Positions 29,446 to 40,924 of a stretch of DNA of 64,000 nucleotides are shown piece by piece. The notes beneath the pieces were generated by a model that worked only from the letters and a program-made list of their open reading frames with translations, ran no database searches and had not been told where the DNA came from. The stretch spans positions 248,001 through 312,000 of the forward strand of contig NZ_PZKC01000004.1 of assembly GCF_003034845.1 (NCBI RefSeq), in the 5' to 3' direction. Each line of letters starts with the position of its first letter. The stretch's first letter is position 1. Both the position numbers and the translations under genes were made by a program. This DNA is from Pseudothauera lacus. Its GTDB lineage: Bacteria > Pseudomonadota > Gammaproteobacteria > Burkholderiales > Rhodocyclaceae.

Positions 29446-29493
29446 GATCTCGAATCTGTTGTAGTTATGGTGCGCACGGGCGCAGCGGCAGCG

Positions 29494-30336
29494 TCAGTGC
29501 GGCAGGCGCGACCACACCGGCACGAGGTCGGGTGGCAGCGGATTGCAGCGCCCGAGGTCAACTGCGCTCTCCCTTTCGCCGTGAAAATCGGAGGCGCGCG
29601 ACGCCAGCAGGCCACGGCGGCGCGCCTCGCTGGCGAAGCGGGCGGCCTCCTCCGCCGTATGGGCGCCGGAGACCACCTCCACAGCTTCACCGCCGGCGTC
29701 CTGAAAGCGGTCGAAGAGACGGCGCATGTTGTCGCCGGAGAGCCGGTAGCGCGCCGGATGGGCGACCACGGCAATGCCGCCGGCGCCACGGATCCAGCCC
29801 ACCGCCTCCTCCAGCTGCGCCCACTGATGCTCGACGAAGCCGGGCTTGCCGCGCACCAGGTAGTGGTCGAAGACGGTCTTGACGTCGGGCATCACGCCGC
29901 TGGTGACGAGGAAACGGGCAAAGTGCGAACGGCTCACCAGTGCCGGGTTGCCGGCAAAGGCGCGCGCACCTTCGAGTGCGCCGCGAATGCCGATGCGGGC
30001 GAGCTCCTCGCCCATGCGCACGGCGCGCGCATCGCGCCCGCCGCGCACTTGCGCCAGACCGGCAAGCAGCGCGGCGTTGCGGTGATCGATGCCGAGACCG
30101 ACGATGTGGATGGTCTCCCCAGCGAAGGAGACCGAGATCTCCACCCCGGGCACGAAGGCCAGCCCGTGCTGTGCGGCCTCCGCAGCGGCCTCATCGACAC
30201 CGCCGACTTCATCGTGATCGGTCAGCGCAAGCAGGTCGACACCGTTGGCACAGGCGCGCCGGACCACCTCCGCAGGGCTCAGCAGGCCGTCGGAAACGGT
30301 GGAGTGGCAATGCAGGTCGGCGTTCATGACGCGCAT
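29494..30336 (-). CDS. PHP-domain phosphoesterase (RNase AM/YciV-like)
   Basis: A 280-aa PHP-family metal-dependent phosphatase. Metal-binding motifs appear in order: DLHCHS at 7-12, LTDHDEV near 38, GVEIS near 65, HPARY in the second half and SDFHGE near the C-terminus. The nearest characterised group is 3',5'-nucleotide bisphosphate phosphatase/5'-3' exonuclease (YciV, RNase AM), which often neighbours YciO, as here. GAGG seven bases before the ATG at 30336 favours this start; an ATG three codons later (30327) is the main alternative. It is divergent from the methyltransferase gene. Confidence 0.85.
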   Translation of the reverse strand: MRVMNADLHCHSTVSDGLLSPAEVVRRACANGVDLLALTDHDEVGGVDEAAAEAAQHGLAFVPGVEISVSFAGETIHIVGLGIDHRNAALLAGLAQVRGGRDARAVRMGEELARIGIRGALEGARAFAGNPALVSRSHFARFLVTSGVMPDVKTVFDHYLVRGKPGFVEHQWAQLEEAVGWIRGAGGIAVVAHPARYRLSGDNMRRLFDRFQDAGGEAVEVVSGAHTAEEAARFASEARRRGLLASRASDFHGERESAVDLGRCNPLPPDLVPVWSRLPH

Positions 30337-30377
30337 TCTAACGCCTCTGCCGGCACGGCACCGCGCCACCCGGTAGA

Positions 30378-31238
30378 ATGAGCGCCCTCCCCCGCACCCC
30401 CAAGCCGCCACCAGCCATGCCCGCCGCCCCGGAAATCCGCCCCGAACAGTCCATCGAACTGCTCAAGGCCCTGCACATCCTCACCCGCGACGGCAAGCTC
30501 AACCAGGACAGCCGGCGCAAGCTCAAGCAGGTCTATCACCTCTACAACTTCATCGAACCCCTGCTCGAAGAGAGCTTCGCGCGCAGCGCCGATGCGGTGC
30601 TGGTCGACCATGGCGCCGGCAAGTCCTATCTCGGCTTCATCCTCTACGATCTCTTCCTCAAGGCGCGCGCGCAGGGCAAGGTGATCGGCATCGAGAGCCG
30701 CGCCGAGCTGGTGAAGAGCTCGCGCGCACTGGCCGACCGCCTGGGCTTCGCGCGGATGCGCTTCCACGACCTGTCGGTGGAAGAGTCGATCACCTCCGCA
30801 CAGTTGCCCGCGCAGGTGGACATCGTCACCGCGCTGCACGCCTGCAACACCGCCACCGACGACGCCATCCGCTTCGCCCTGCACAAGCAGGCGCAGTCCA
30901 TCGTACTGGTGCCCTGCTGCCAGGCCGAAGTCGCCGCCGCACTGCGCCAGCACAAGTCCGCATCACTGTCGCGCACCCCGCTGGCGGAGATCTGGCGCCA
31001 CCCCATCCATACCCGCGAATTCGGCAGTCAGCTCACCAACGTGCTGCGCTGCCTGCTGCTCGAAGCGCACGGCTACAGCCTCACGGTGACCGAGCTGGTG
31101 GGCTGGGAACACTCGATGAAGAACGAACTGATCATCGCCCGCCGCAGCGGCCAGCCGCGCGGCAACGCCCGCGCACGCGCCGAAGCCATCCTCGCCGAAC
31201 TGAACCTGACGTCGCTGGCGCCACGCTTCATCTACTGA
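30378..31238 (+). CDS. SAM-dependent methyltransferase (Methyltransferase_32-like)
   Basis: A 286-aa class I methyltransferase-fold protein. VDHGAGKSYLGFIL near residue 75 carries a GxGKSYL-type SAM-binding loop characteristic of the Methyltransf_32 group. Later, ALHACNTATDDAI and VLVPCCQAE give conserved polar and cysteine positions of the same group. The substrate is unknown; relatives include RNA and protein methyltransferases. An ATG at 30417 would remove 13 proline-rich residues and is an equally likely start. It converges with the alpha/beta-hydrolase gene, overlapping it by about ten bases. Confidence 0.8.
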   Translation: MSALPRTPKPPPAMPAAPEIRPEQSIELLKALHILTRDGKLNQDSRRKLKQVYHLYNFIEPLLEESFARSADAVLVDHGAGKSYLGFILYDLFLKARAQGKVIGIESRAELVKSSRALADRLGFARMRFHDLSVEESITSAQLPAQVDIVTALHACNTATDDAIRFALHKQAQSIVLVPCCQAEVAAALRQHKSASLSRTPLAEIWRHPIHTREFGSQLTNVLRCLLLEAHGYSLTVTELVGWEHSMKNELIIARRSGQPRGNARARAEAILAELNLTSLAPRFIY

Positions 31239-32094
31239 AAAAACCTTCGATTGCCCGCGCCACATCAGCCGGACGGTCGTGGTGCAGGTTGTGGCCGCAA
31301 TGCGGCAGCACGATTTCGCGAAAGTCGCGGAAGCAGGCCTTGGCGGCAGCATGCGCGTGCGCATCCACGCCCAGCCGACGACGCAGTTCGTCGCTCTCCG
31401 GCTCCACCCACAGCACCGGCGCGCGCACCCGGCGCCAGCAGGCTTCGGCTTCGGCGCGGCGATAGAGCACCGCGTTGACGCGCTTGTGGGCCGGATCGCC
31501 AGCCAGGCGCACGCCGCCGGCACCGTCGTCCTCACCCAGATGGCGGGCCAGCCAGGCCGCACGATCGGCGGGCAGGCGGGGGTTGTCGCGCATCAGGCGG
31601 GCGGCAAGTTCGTCGAAGCTGGCATAGCTGCGGAAGGCCTGCGGCCGCGCCAGCTCGTCGAGCCACTTCTCGTAGCGCCCGGGGGCCTCTTCCGCCGCGC
31701 GGTCAGCCAGCCCGAAGGCGTCCAGCGCCACCACCGCGGCCACCCGCGCGGGGCGCACCCCGGCATACAGGCAGGCGACATTGCCGCCCATGCTGTGCCC
31801 GACCAGACGCGCCGGCTGTTCAGGCGACAAGGCACGCAGCAGCGCATCGAGATCACCGAGGTAATCGGCAAACCAGTACGCATCGCCACACCACGCGCTG
31901 CGCCCGAAGCCGCGCCAGTCGGGCGCGATGACGTGCCAATCGTCGGCCAGCGCATCGACGACGAACTGGAAGGAGGCCGAGACGTCCATCCAGCCGTGCA
32001 GCATGAACAGGCGCGGCGCGCCCGCCGCGCCCCATTCGCGCAGATGGCAGGAGAAACCGCGGATGTCGACGAAGCGGGAACGTGAAGGACGCAT
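31228..32094 (-). CDS. Alpha/beta-hydrolase
   Basis: A 288-aa alpha/beta-hydrolase with [12 protein letters not shown] as the oxyanion-hole region, nucleophile elbow GHSMGG (Ser101), a later acidic residue around WVEPESDE and catalytic His in [14 protein letters not shown] cap domain fills about 135-215. Substrate is unknown; esterase, lipase and serine hydrolase roles are all possible. Two ATGs are possible (32094 or 32133), neither with a clear ribosome site; the shorter begins the conserved part. The gene is divergent from the glycine riboswitch-gcvT unit. Confidence 0.82.
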   Translation of the reverse strand: MRPSRSRFVDIRGFSCHLREWGAAGAPRLFMLHGWMDVSASFQFVVDALADDWHVIAPDWRGFGRSAWCGDAYWFADYLGDLDALLRALSPEQPARLVGHSMGGNVACLYAGVRPARVAAVVALDAFGLADRAAEEAPGRYEKWLDELARPQAFRSYASFDELAARLMRDNPRLPADRAAWLARHLGEDDGAGGVRLAGDPAHKRVNAVLYRRAEAEACWRRVRAPVLWVEPESDELRRRLGVDAHAHAAAKACFRDFREIVLPHCGHNLHHDRPADVARAIEGFFSR

Positions 32095-32172
32095 GCGGGC
32101 TGCGGAAGGATCGGAAAGCGAAGGCGAGAGCATAGCGCGTGCACGACGGCACGGGCTGATACCGCCCGGTGC

Positions 32173-32201
32173 TTGCTCCGCCCCCCCGGGAGTGCTATCG
32201 T
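32173..32201 (+). promoter_or_regulatory. Weak promoter candidate for the gcv operon
   Basis: TTGCTC at 32173-32178 and TATCGT at 32196-32201 are 17 bases apart and would start transcription near 32208, just where the first glycine aptamer begins. Both boxes are imperfect. Confidence 0.35.
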
Positions 32202-32208
32202 CCGCCGG

Positions 32209-32390
32209 TCGCGCGGGAGAGCACTCCCAGTCGAGTCGCCGAAGGCGTAACCCCCCGGAACCGCTCAGGCAAAAGGACCGCGCACGGCAATTCAAGTCTG
32301 GAGAGCGATGCGGGCGCAGGATGCGCCGGCGCATCCACCGAAGGGGCACCCGGCGCATCCGCCGGAATCTCTCAGGTAGAAGGGACAGAT
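32209..32390 (+). ncRNA. Tandem glycine riboswitch
   Basis: Two consecutive glycine aptamers precede gcvT. The first runs from GCGCGGGAGAGCAC through CCGAAGGCGTAA to CCGCTCAGGCAAAAGGACCG (to about 32282). The second runs from TCTGGAGAGCGATG (about 32297) through CACCGAAGGGGCACC to ATCTCTCAGGTAGAAGGGAC. The GGAGAG, CGAAGG and CUCAGGnAnAAGGAC blocks in order are the conserved core of this riboswitch class, which in the known cases activates gcv genes when glycine is plentiful. Confidence 0.93.
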
Positions 32391-32391
32391 G

Positions 32392-32429
32392 GGGCGAAGC
32401 GGGCCAAGGCGGCCGGCCTCGCCCTTTTT
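32392..32429 (+). terminator. Terminator-type expression platform of the glycine riboswitch
   Basis: GGGCGA at 32392-32397 pairs perfectly with TCGCCC at 32419-32424, enclosing a GC-rich inner stem and followed by five T residues (32425-32429). This lies between the second aptamer and the gcvT start and is best read as the intrinsic terminator that glycine binding prevents from forming. Confidence 0.7.
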
Positions 32430-32452
32430 CGTTCACCTTTCCGGAGCCCGCC

Positions 32453-33556
32453 ATGAGCACCCCGCAGACCGCCCCCGCCAAGCGCACCGCGCTGTACTCC
32501 GCCCACCTCGCCGCCGGCGCACGCATGGTGGATTTCGCCGGCTGGGAGATGCCGGTGAACTACGGCTCGCAGATCGAGGAGCATCACGCGGTGCGCCGCG
32601 ACGCCGGCATGTTCGATGTCTCCCACATGCTTGGCCTGGACCTCTCCGGCGCGGGCACCACCGATTTCCTGCGCGGTCTGCTGGCCAACGACGTCGCACG
32701 TCTGAAGACGCCCGGCAAGGCGCTCTACAGCTGCATGCTCAACGAAACCGGCGGAGTCATCGACGACCTGATCGTGTACCGCATGTCCGAGGCGGAATAC
32801 CGCATCGTGGTCAACGCCGGCACCGCAGACAAGGACGTCGCCTGGATGCGCCAGCGCATCGCCGCCAGTGGCGCCAACGTCACCCTGGAGGCGCGCCGCG
32901 ACCTCGCCATGATCGCCGTGCAAGGCCCCAACGCACTGGCGCGTGCAGCGCAGGCCATCCCCGAACTGAACACCGCCAGCGGCATTCCCGCCCCCTTCTC
33001 CGCCGTGCGCCTGGGCGACCTGTTCGTCGGCCGCACCGGTTACACCGGCGAAGACGGCATCGAGGTCGCCGTCCCCGCGGCGCGGGCCGCGGCCATGTGG
33101 GAGGCACTGCTCGCCGCCGGCGTGCGCCCCTGCGGCCTGGGCGCGCGCGACACGCTGCGCCTGGAAGCCGGCATGAACCTCTACGGCCAGGACATGGACG
33201 AGCAGGTCTGCCCGCTGGATGCCGGACTGGCGTGGACCGTGGACCTGCGCGACGAAGGCCGCGATTTCGTCGGCCGCACCATGCTGGAAACCCATACCGA
33301 AGCGAAGGCCTTCCTCGGCCTGATCCTGGAAGACAAAGGCGTACTGCGCGCCCACATGAAGGTGGCCAGCGCGCGCGGCGAGGGTGAAACCACCAGCGGC
33401 AGCTTCTCGCCCTCGCTGGAAAAGTCCATTGCCTTCGCGCGCCTGCCCGCCGGCACCGAACCCGGTGAAAGCGTGCAGGTGGAGGTACGCGGCAAGGCGC
33501 TCGCCGCCCGCACGGTGAAACTGCCCTTCGTGCGCAACGGCAAGGCGCTGGTCTGA
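32453..33556 (+). CDS. gcvT: Aminomethyltransferase GcvT (glycine cleavage T-protein)
   Basis: A 367-aa folate-binding enzyme that moves the aminomethyl carbon from lipoyl-GcvH to tetrahydrofolate with release of ammonia. [24 protein letters not shown] at the N-terminus, [10 protein letters not shown] and [13 protein letters not shown] are T-protein signatures, with the conserved Asp in the GL(G)[10 protein letters not shown] segment. GGAG lies eight bases before the ATG. Expression is expected to depend on the riboswitch just upstream. gcvH follows only after a toxin-antitoxin pair. Confidence 0.95.
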   Translation: MSTPQTAPAKRTALYSAHLAAGARMVDFAGWEMPVNYGSQIEEHHAVRRDAGMFDVSHMLGLDLSGAGTTDFLRGLLANDVARLKTPGKALYSCMLNETGGVIDDLIVYRMSEAEYRIVVNAGTADKDVAWMRQRIAASGANVTLEARRDLAMIAVQGPNALARAAQAIPELNTASGIPAPFSAVRLGDLFVGRTGYTGEDGIEVAVPAARAAAMWEALLAAGVRPCGLGARDTLRLEAGMNLYGQDMDEQVCPLDAGLAWTVDLRDEGRDFVGRTMLETHTEAKAFLGLILEDKGVLRAHMKVASARGEGETTSGSFSPSLEKSIAFARLPAGTEPGESVQVEVRGKALAARTVKLPFVRNGKALV

Positions 33557-33577
33557 GCGGCGAGCAGGACCATCCAT

Positions 33578-33596
33578 CATGTCTATAATGAACATG
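33578..33596 (+). promoter_or_regulatory. Promoter/operator of the toxin-antitoxin pair
   Basis: A perfect TATAAT (33584-33589) is flanked by the inverted repeat CATGT (33578-33582) and ACATG (33592-33596). Longer partial symmetry (CCATC on the left, GATGG on the right) extends it. An operator straddling the -10 box is what an autorepressing antitoxin or toxin-antitoxin complex would use. A third ACATG follows at 33604. Confidence 0.6.
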
Positions 33597-33619
33597 AAGA
33601 TGGACATGAGGACACAGCC

Positions 33620-33928
33620 ATGAACTGGAACGTCGCCCAAGCCAAGCAGCACCTCTCCGAAGTGCTGCGCCTCGCCGCCGAAGAGCCGCAGCTCATCTAC
33701 AACCGCAACCGCCCGGTGGCCGCGGTGATTCCGGCTGACGAACTGGAAGCCTTCCAGAACTGGAAAGCCAGCCAGCAGAAACCCCAGCGCACCCTGCTGG
33801 AGGAGTTCGCCATCCTGCGTGCGCTTGCTGGCGGTGATGAGGACCCGATTCCGGAGCCCGACCGCTTTGCCGCAATGCGCCCGAACGCCTTCGACGAGAT
33901 GCTCGAAGAGGACGACCGGCTGGCATGA
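33620..33928 (+). CDS. Phd/YefM-type antitoxin
   Basis: A 102-aa protein with an N-terminal Phd/YefM DNA-binding domain (VAQAKQHLSEVLRLAAEEPQ and NRPVAAVIPADELEAF, about 4-50). An acidic C-terminal tail expected to wrap the toxin follows. It would neutralise the adjacent PIN-domain RNase and repress its own promoter, which carries an inverted repeat around the -10 box. GAGGA precedes the ATG. Its stop overlaps the toxin start by four bases. It sits between gcvT and gcvH. Confidence 0.85.
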   Translation: MNWNVAQAKQHLSEVLRLAAEEPQLIYNRNRPVAAVIPADELEAFQNWKASQQKPQRTLLEEFAILRALAGGDEDPIPEPDRFAAMRPNAFDEMLEEDDRLA

Positions 33929-34326
33929 AGTACCTGGTCGACACCAACATCGTCAGCGAATTGATGCGTCCGCGCCCCAACGCCGGTGTCGTGGCCTGGC
34001 TCTCTGGACAGGCCCGTTACGCACTTTCGGCGGTTTCGGTCGATGAATCCGTCTTCGGTCTGGTGCGCAAGGAGCGTTACGCCCTGTTGACCGGCTACGA
34101 GCAGTTCCTCGCGGAGCGCTGCACCGTGCTGCCCGTAACCGAGGACATCGCCCGCCGGGCCGGCACACTGCGCGGGCAGTTCGCCCGCCTTGGCATTGTC
34201 CGCAGTCAGCCGGACATGCTCATCGCCGCCACCGCCCAGGCCCACAACCTGACCCTGGTCACCCGCAACACCCGCGACTTCGAGGGCTGCGGGATCGGCC
34301 TGCTGAACCCTTTCGAACATCCCTGA
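33925..34326 (+). CDS. VapC-type PIN-domain toxin (RNase)
   Basis: A 133-aa PIN-domain protein. Acidic active-site residues fit the family: Asp6 in YLVDTN, Glu41 in SVDES, Asp97 in SQPDMLIAA and Asp118 in TRNTRDF. VapC toxins cut tRNA or rRNA and stop translation; the target here is unknown. Antitoxin type is Phd/YefM-like rather than VapB, a mix seen in many chromosomal modules. The ATG overlaps the antitoxin stop. It ends 25 bases before gcvH, so readthrough from gcvT must cross it to reach gcvH. Confidence 0.87.
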   Translation: MKYLVDTNIVSELMRPRPNAGVVAWLSGQARYALSAVSVDESVFGLVRKERYALLTGYEQFLAERCTVLPVTEDIARRAGTLRGQFARLGIVRSQPDMLIAATAQAHNLTLVTRNTRDFEGCGIGLLNPFEHP

Positions 34327-34351
34327 AACCGTCCCACAAAGGAAGCCCGCC

Positions 34352-34732
34352 ATGAGCAACATGCCTGCCGACCTGAAGTACACCCCGTCCCACGAATGGA
34401 TCCGCGTCGAAGCCGACGGCACGCTGACCATCGGCGTCACCGACCACGCTCAGGAAGCGCTCGGCGACGTGGTCTTCCTGGAACTGCCGGAAGCCGGCCG
34501 CGTGGTCGCCGCCGGTGAAGCCTGCGCGGTGATCGAGTCGGTGAAGGCCGCGTCCGACATCTATGCCCCGGTGGCCGGCGAGATCATCGACTGCAATCAG
34601 GCCGCGATTGACGCGCCGGAAAGCGTCAACGCCGACGCCTACGCCGCCTGGCTGTTCAAGCTGCGCCCGGCCGCCGGCGCCGACCTCGGCGGTCTGCTGG
34701 ATGCCGCCGGCTACGCCGCCGCGATCGCCTGA
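34352..34732 (+). CDS. gcvH: Glycine cleavage H-protein
   Basis: A 126-aa lipoyl carrier shuttling the aminomethyl group between GcvP and GcvT. The lipoylation lysine is Lys65 in [21 protein letters not shown] at the N-terminus and [13 protein letters not shown] are standard. AAGGAAG precedes the ATG. It is separated from gcvT by the toxin-antitoxin genes and from gcvP by a repeat-bearing spacer. Confidence 0.95.
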   Translation: MSNMPADLKYTPSHEWIRVEADGTLTIGVTDHAQEALGDVVFLELPEAGRVVAAGEACAVIESVKAASDIYAPVAGEIIDCNQAAIDAPESVNADAYAAWLFKLRPAAGADLGGLLDAAGYAAAIA

Positions 34733-34746
34733 GATACGCCCTCCAC

Positions 34747-34820
34747 CGTTCGGGCTGAGCCAGTCGAAGCCCGATAGCAGCCTGCACCGGAAACGCCCTT
34801 CGACAAGCTCAGGGCGAACA
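34747..34820. repeat. Inverted repeat in the gcvH-gcvP spacer
   Basis: The left arm CGTTCGGGCTGAGCCAGTCG (34747-34766, extending to about 34772) and the right arm ending TTCGACAAGCTCAGGGCGAA (34795-34820) are imperfect inverse complements, separated by about 22 bases. Sequences of the TCGACAAGCTCAGGGCGAAC type recur as dispersed palindromic repeats in many proteobacterial genomes (from memory, not searched). It would form a hairpin in the gcvHP mRNA and could tune expression. Confidence 0.65.
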
Positions 34821-34868
34821 GTTTGCAGGCGCCGACCTATTCCCGACCCCACGGCCCGGACCACGACC

Positions 34869-37757
<2,889 letters not shown>

Positions 37758-37832
37758 AGCGCAGCACTTCCAGGTGCTGGCAAACTCAAGGCGCACCCCT
37801 GAGCGCACCAGCACCTGCGCACAATGACATTA

Positions 37833-37872
37833 GGGCCTGTTCTCATTCGCGCTGGCGGATGAGAACAGGCCC
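37833..37872. repeat. Perfect 14-bp stem hairpin after gcvP
   Basis: GGGCCTGTTCTCAT, a 12-base loop, then ATGAGAACAGGCCC. The stem is perfect but is followed by CGGGGGAATT rather than a T-run, so it is not a standard intrinsic terminator. It may be a dispersed repeat, a bidirectional structural terminator or mRNA 3'-end stabiliser. Confidence 0.7.
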
Positions 37873-38021
37873 CGGGGGAATTCCGCAGAAATTCGTAAGC
37901 AAATCTTTTCAATGCCATTTGCATTTTACGGATTGCTTTACGATGGCTGCCGCTGTGGCCACGGCACGATTCCGACCAACATTGCCGTCCTCATCGACGC
38001 GCCCGAATGGAGCTTCCCCGC

Positions 38022-38429
38022 ATGAGTCTCATCACATGGACCAAAGAACAGTTCGCCACCAACGTTGACACCCACGACAAGGAGCACCAGGCCATCTTCG
38101 ACGGCCTCAATGCCCTCCACGCCGCGGTGCAAGGTGGCGACCGCGCCCAGACCCGCGCAAAGCTGGAGCAGTTGCTGAGCACGGTTCAAGCCCACTTCCT
38201 CTCCGAAGAGGAGAACTTCGGCAAGTGCGGCTACGCCAACAGCGCAGCTCACAAGGCCGAGCACGACAACCTGATTGCCACCTGTACCGGGCTGTACGCC
38301 AAGTTCCAGTCCGGTCAGGCCGAGATCACCACGGAGACCACGCAGTTCCTCAAGGACTGGCTGGTCAAGCACATCCCCCACGTTGACCGTACCTACAGCG
38401 AGCCTATGCTCAACGCCGGCCTGCGCTGA
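38022..38429 (+). CDS. Bacteriohemerythrin
   Basis: A 135-aa four-helix, di-iron oxygen-binding protein. All seven expected iron ligands are present with correct spacing: His22; His58 and Glu62 (HxxxE); His77 and His81 (HxxxH); His117 and Asp122 (HxxxxD). Single-domain hemerythrins in bacteria store or deliver oxygen or sense it. GGAG lies about nine bases before the ATG; the ATG at 38007 five codons earlier contains this ribosome site and is less likely. The gene is alone, after the hairpin downstream of gcvP. Confidence 0.92.
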   Translation: MSLITWTKEQFATNVDTHDKEHQAIFDGLNALHAAVQGGDRAQTRAKLEQLLSTVQAHFLSEEENFGKCGYANSAAHKAEHDNLIATCTGLYAKFQSGQAEITTETTQFLKDWLVKHIPHVDRTYSEPMLNAGLR

Positions 38430-38620
38430 GACGGCGCACGCCGGCCAGCGGCGGAACACCGGCAGCGCCCTCGACCCTGCCCTGCCCGGCTGCGCATCCC
38501 TTGCCGGGCTCCACCCTCACGGCTGGAGCCCGGGCTGGTCTGTTGATCCCTGTCGTCGTCGTGCGTGACGACCGCCGCCGGGCGTAGAATCGCGGCCTCA
38601 CACTGACCGGCCGATCAACG

Positions 38621-40318
38621 GTGCAACCCACGACAGACTCGCCCGGCGCGCACTGGCGCGCCCTGCTGACCCTCAATCTCCTTGCCCTGCTTGGCCTGCT
38701 TGCCTATCTGGGCTGGCAGATGCGTCCGGTCGCCATGCACGACCTTCACCTGGAGGATGGCGAACGGCTGCAGTGCGTCTCCTACGCCCCCTTCCGTCTC
38801 CCCGGCCAGACACCCTTCGATGCCGACCTGCGCATTTCACGCGCGCAGATCGCCGCCGACCTCGCCGAACTGGCGCGCATCAGTGCCTGCGTGCGCACCT
38901 ACTCGGTCGACCAGGGGCTGGAGCAGGTTCCCGAAGTAGCCCGCGAACATGGCCTGAAGGTGCTGCTCGGGGCGTGGATCGGCGCCGATGCGGCACGCAA
39001 CGCCGCCCAGCTCGATACCGCCATCGCGCTCGCCAATGCCCATCCTGACGTGGTCGATGTACTCATCGTCGGCAACGAGGTACTGCTGCGCCGCGAGCGC
39101 ACGGCGGCGGAAATGCGTGCCTTGCTCGATGACGCCCGCACACGCGCGCAGGTGCCGGTGACCTACGCCGACGTCTGGGAATTCTGGCTGCAGAACCGCG
39201 AACTTGCCGCTGCGGTGGATCGCGTCACCGTGCACATCCTGCCCTTCTGGGAGGATCACCCGGTAGGCATCGACGACGCCGTCGATCACGTCGGCAGCGT
39301 GCTCGCGGAGGTCCGCGCGGCCTTCGACAAACCGGTGATGATCGGCGAGACCGGCTGGCCCAGCGCCGGCCGCCAGCGTCAGGCGGCACGGCCTGCACAG
39401 GTCAACCAGGCGCGCTTCATCCGCGAGTTCGTACACCGCGCCCACCTCGAAGGCTGGCATTACAACCTCATCGAGGCCATCGACCAACCCTGGAAGCGCC
39501 GCCTCGAAGGCACCGTCGGTGGCCACTGGGGCATGCTCACGGCACAACTGGAAGCCAAGTTTCCGCTCGCCGGCGCGGTCGCCGAACGCAACAGCGTCCT
39601 CGCCCCTGCATTCGCCGCAGTCGTCGGCGCCCTGCTCTGCCTGGTGCTAGCCCCCATGTCTCACACCGTCGCTACTGCGGGTGCCGATACGCTCGCCGTG
39701 GCACGCCGTACTCGCTCGCGGCGCCTCGGCACCCTCGTGACGTGCCTGTGTGAGAAATGCGGGCTGGCCACAAGCGGTGCAACCCGCCGCCTGGCCGCTG
39801 CCAGTGGCGGCGCGGCAGGCGGCATGATTGTCGTGCTGCACGGCGAACACGCCCTGCAGGCCTACCGCAGCGGCCTCGAATGGGCCGTGCTGGGCACCGT
39901 GGCGCTGCTCGGCGCGCTGCTGCCGGTGACACTGGCGCACTGGTCAGGCACGGGCCGGGCACCGGCCTTCGCCAACTTGTGGTCGGCAATGCAACATCCC
40001 GCCACCGCCGCCCTGCGCGCCTTCAGCGTGCTGCGTGCAGCGCTGCTCTTTGCTGCCGCAGTGGCCGCACTGCTGCTCGCGTTCGATCCGCGTTACCGCG
40101 ACTTCCCGCTCTGGCTGTATGCCCTGCCGGCCCTTTACGCCGGCATCGCCGCCTGGTGGCTGGCCGACAACGGCCGCGAGGAGCGCATCTGTGCTGCGGT
40201 GATCGCCGCCGCCGCGCTGCTGCGCTGGTCAACCGAGCCGCTCAACCCGCAGGCCTGCGCCTGGCTGCTCTGCGCCCTCGCCCTCGCCGCCCCCGCGCTG
40301 CGCCGGCGCGGCGCGTGA
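38621..40318 (+). CDS. GH17-domain membrane protein, NdvC-like
   Basis: A 565-aa protein with an N-terminal membrane anchor (about 13-32), a periplasmic GH17 beta-1,3-glucanase/transferase domain to about 310 and a C-terminal block of about six to eight membrane helices (330-560). The general acid Glu153 is in VGNEVLLR and the nucleophile Glu243 in IGETGWPS. In Bradyrhizobium, ndvC encodes a similar GH17 membrane protein needed for the beta-1,6 linkages of cyclic beta-glucans, and NdvB is the partner synthase. An NdvB-like gene follows here. The start is GTG at 38621; no nearby ATG keeps the anchor. Confidence 0.8.
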   Translation: MQPTTDSPGAHWRALLTLNLLALLGLLAYLGWQMRPVAMHDLHLEDGERLQCVSYAPFRLPGQTPFDADLRISRAQIAADLAELARISACVRTYSVDQGLEQVPEVAREHGLKVLLGAWIGADAARNAAQLDTAIALANAHPDVVDVLIVGNEVLLRRERTAAEMRALLDDARTRAQVPVTYADVWEFWLQNRELAAAVDRVTVHILPFWEDHPVGIDDAVDHVGSVLAEVRAAFDKPVMIGETGWPSAGRQRQAARPAQVNQARFIREFVHRAHLEGWHYNLIEAIDQPWKRRLEGTVGGHWGMLTAQLEAKFPLAGAVAERNSVLAPAFAAVVGALLCLVLAPMSHTVATAGADTLAVARRTRSRRLGTLVTCLCEKCGLATSGATRRLAAASGGAAGGMIVVLHGEHALQAYRSGLEWAVLGTVALLGALLPVTLAHWSGTGRAPAFANLWSAMQHPATAALRAFSVLRAALLFAAAVAALLLAFDPRYRDFPLWLYALPALYAGIAAWWLADNGREERICAAVIAAAALLRWSTEPLNPQACAWLLCALALAAPALRRRGA

Positions 40319-40711
40319 CAACAACAGCAGCGCCAGCATGAAGCCCACCGCAGCGGGCTCGAAGCTGTACAGCACCAGCCCCCAGACGCCTGCATGGATG
40401 GCCAGCCACGCCAACACGCGGGCGGCAGCCGGCACGGGGCGGCCATGCGCGCCGATGGCGGCAAGCACGGCGAGCAGCGCGCATGCCAGGCTCAGCCAGC
40501 CCAGGCGCTGATCGATGAAGGATTGCACCAGCAGCCACTTCACAGCGCACAGACCGTCCACCCCTTCGGCCAGGCTGCCGCCGCAGTCGCGCGGCAACAA
40601 CCCTGCCTCCAGCACCGCGTAGCGCAGCAGGAAGGCCAGTGCGGCACTGGCGAGAACGGCCAGCGCCCGTTTCAGGGCGACACATTTGGGCAAAACATTA
40701 CCATTTGTCAC
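40229..40711 (-). CDS. Hypothetical small membrane protein opposite the GH17 gene
   Basis: About 160 aa with at least three to four hydrophobic helices (LAVLASAALAFLLRYAVL; QRLGWLSLACALLAVLAA; VLAWLAIHAGVWGLVLYSF; AAVGFMLALLLL). The codon third positions are strongly G/C and the hydrophobic pattern is regular, which argues for a real gene. Its 3' end overlaps the GH17 gene by 90 bases on the opposite strand. The chosen GTG at 40711 has AAGGGA six bases before it; an upstream TTG at 40732 is possible. I do not recognise the family. It sits between the two GH17 genes, so a role in the same glucan pathway is possible but unproven. Confidence 0.6.
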   Translation of the reverse strand: MTNGNVLPKCVALKRALAVLASAALAFLLRYAVLEAGLLPRDCGGSLAEGVDGLCAVKWLLVQSFIDQRLGWLSLACALLAVLAAIGAHGRPVPAAARVLAWLAIHAGVWGLVLYSFEPAAVGFMLALLLLSRAAPAQRGGGEGEGAEQPGAGLRVERLG

Positions 40712-40924
40712 GATATTTCCCTTGCCCGTCAAGGGCCTCGCCGCCGACCAACTTCCTGTTTCAAATCAATGCCGAAGCAGCGTACCACGAGGCGCGGAAT
40801 GGCGTAGACTGCGGGCGCGCTCCAGCCTCCGGCGCACTATGTCGAAAGTCTGATACCAGAACAACCCGCCCCAAGGGCACACAGCCCCTCACCTGTTGCT
40901 CAGCCGCACCCCTGCAGAGACCCC

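Noticed and set aside
26863-30381. 1172-aa plus-strand frame
   Set aside because: Antisense shadow of the trpS, M50, YciO and PHP genes; His/Gln-rich with no domain.
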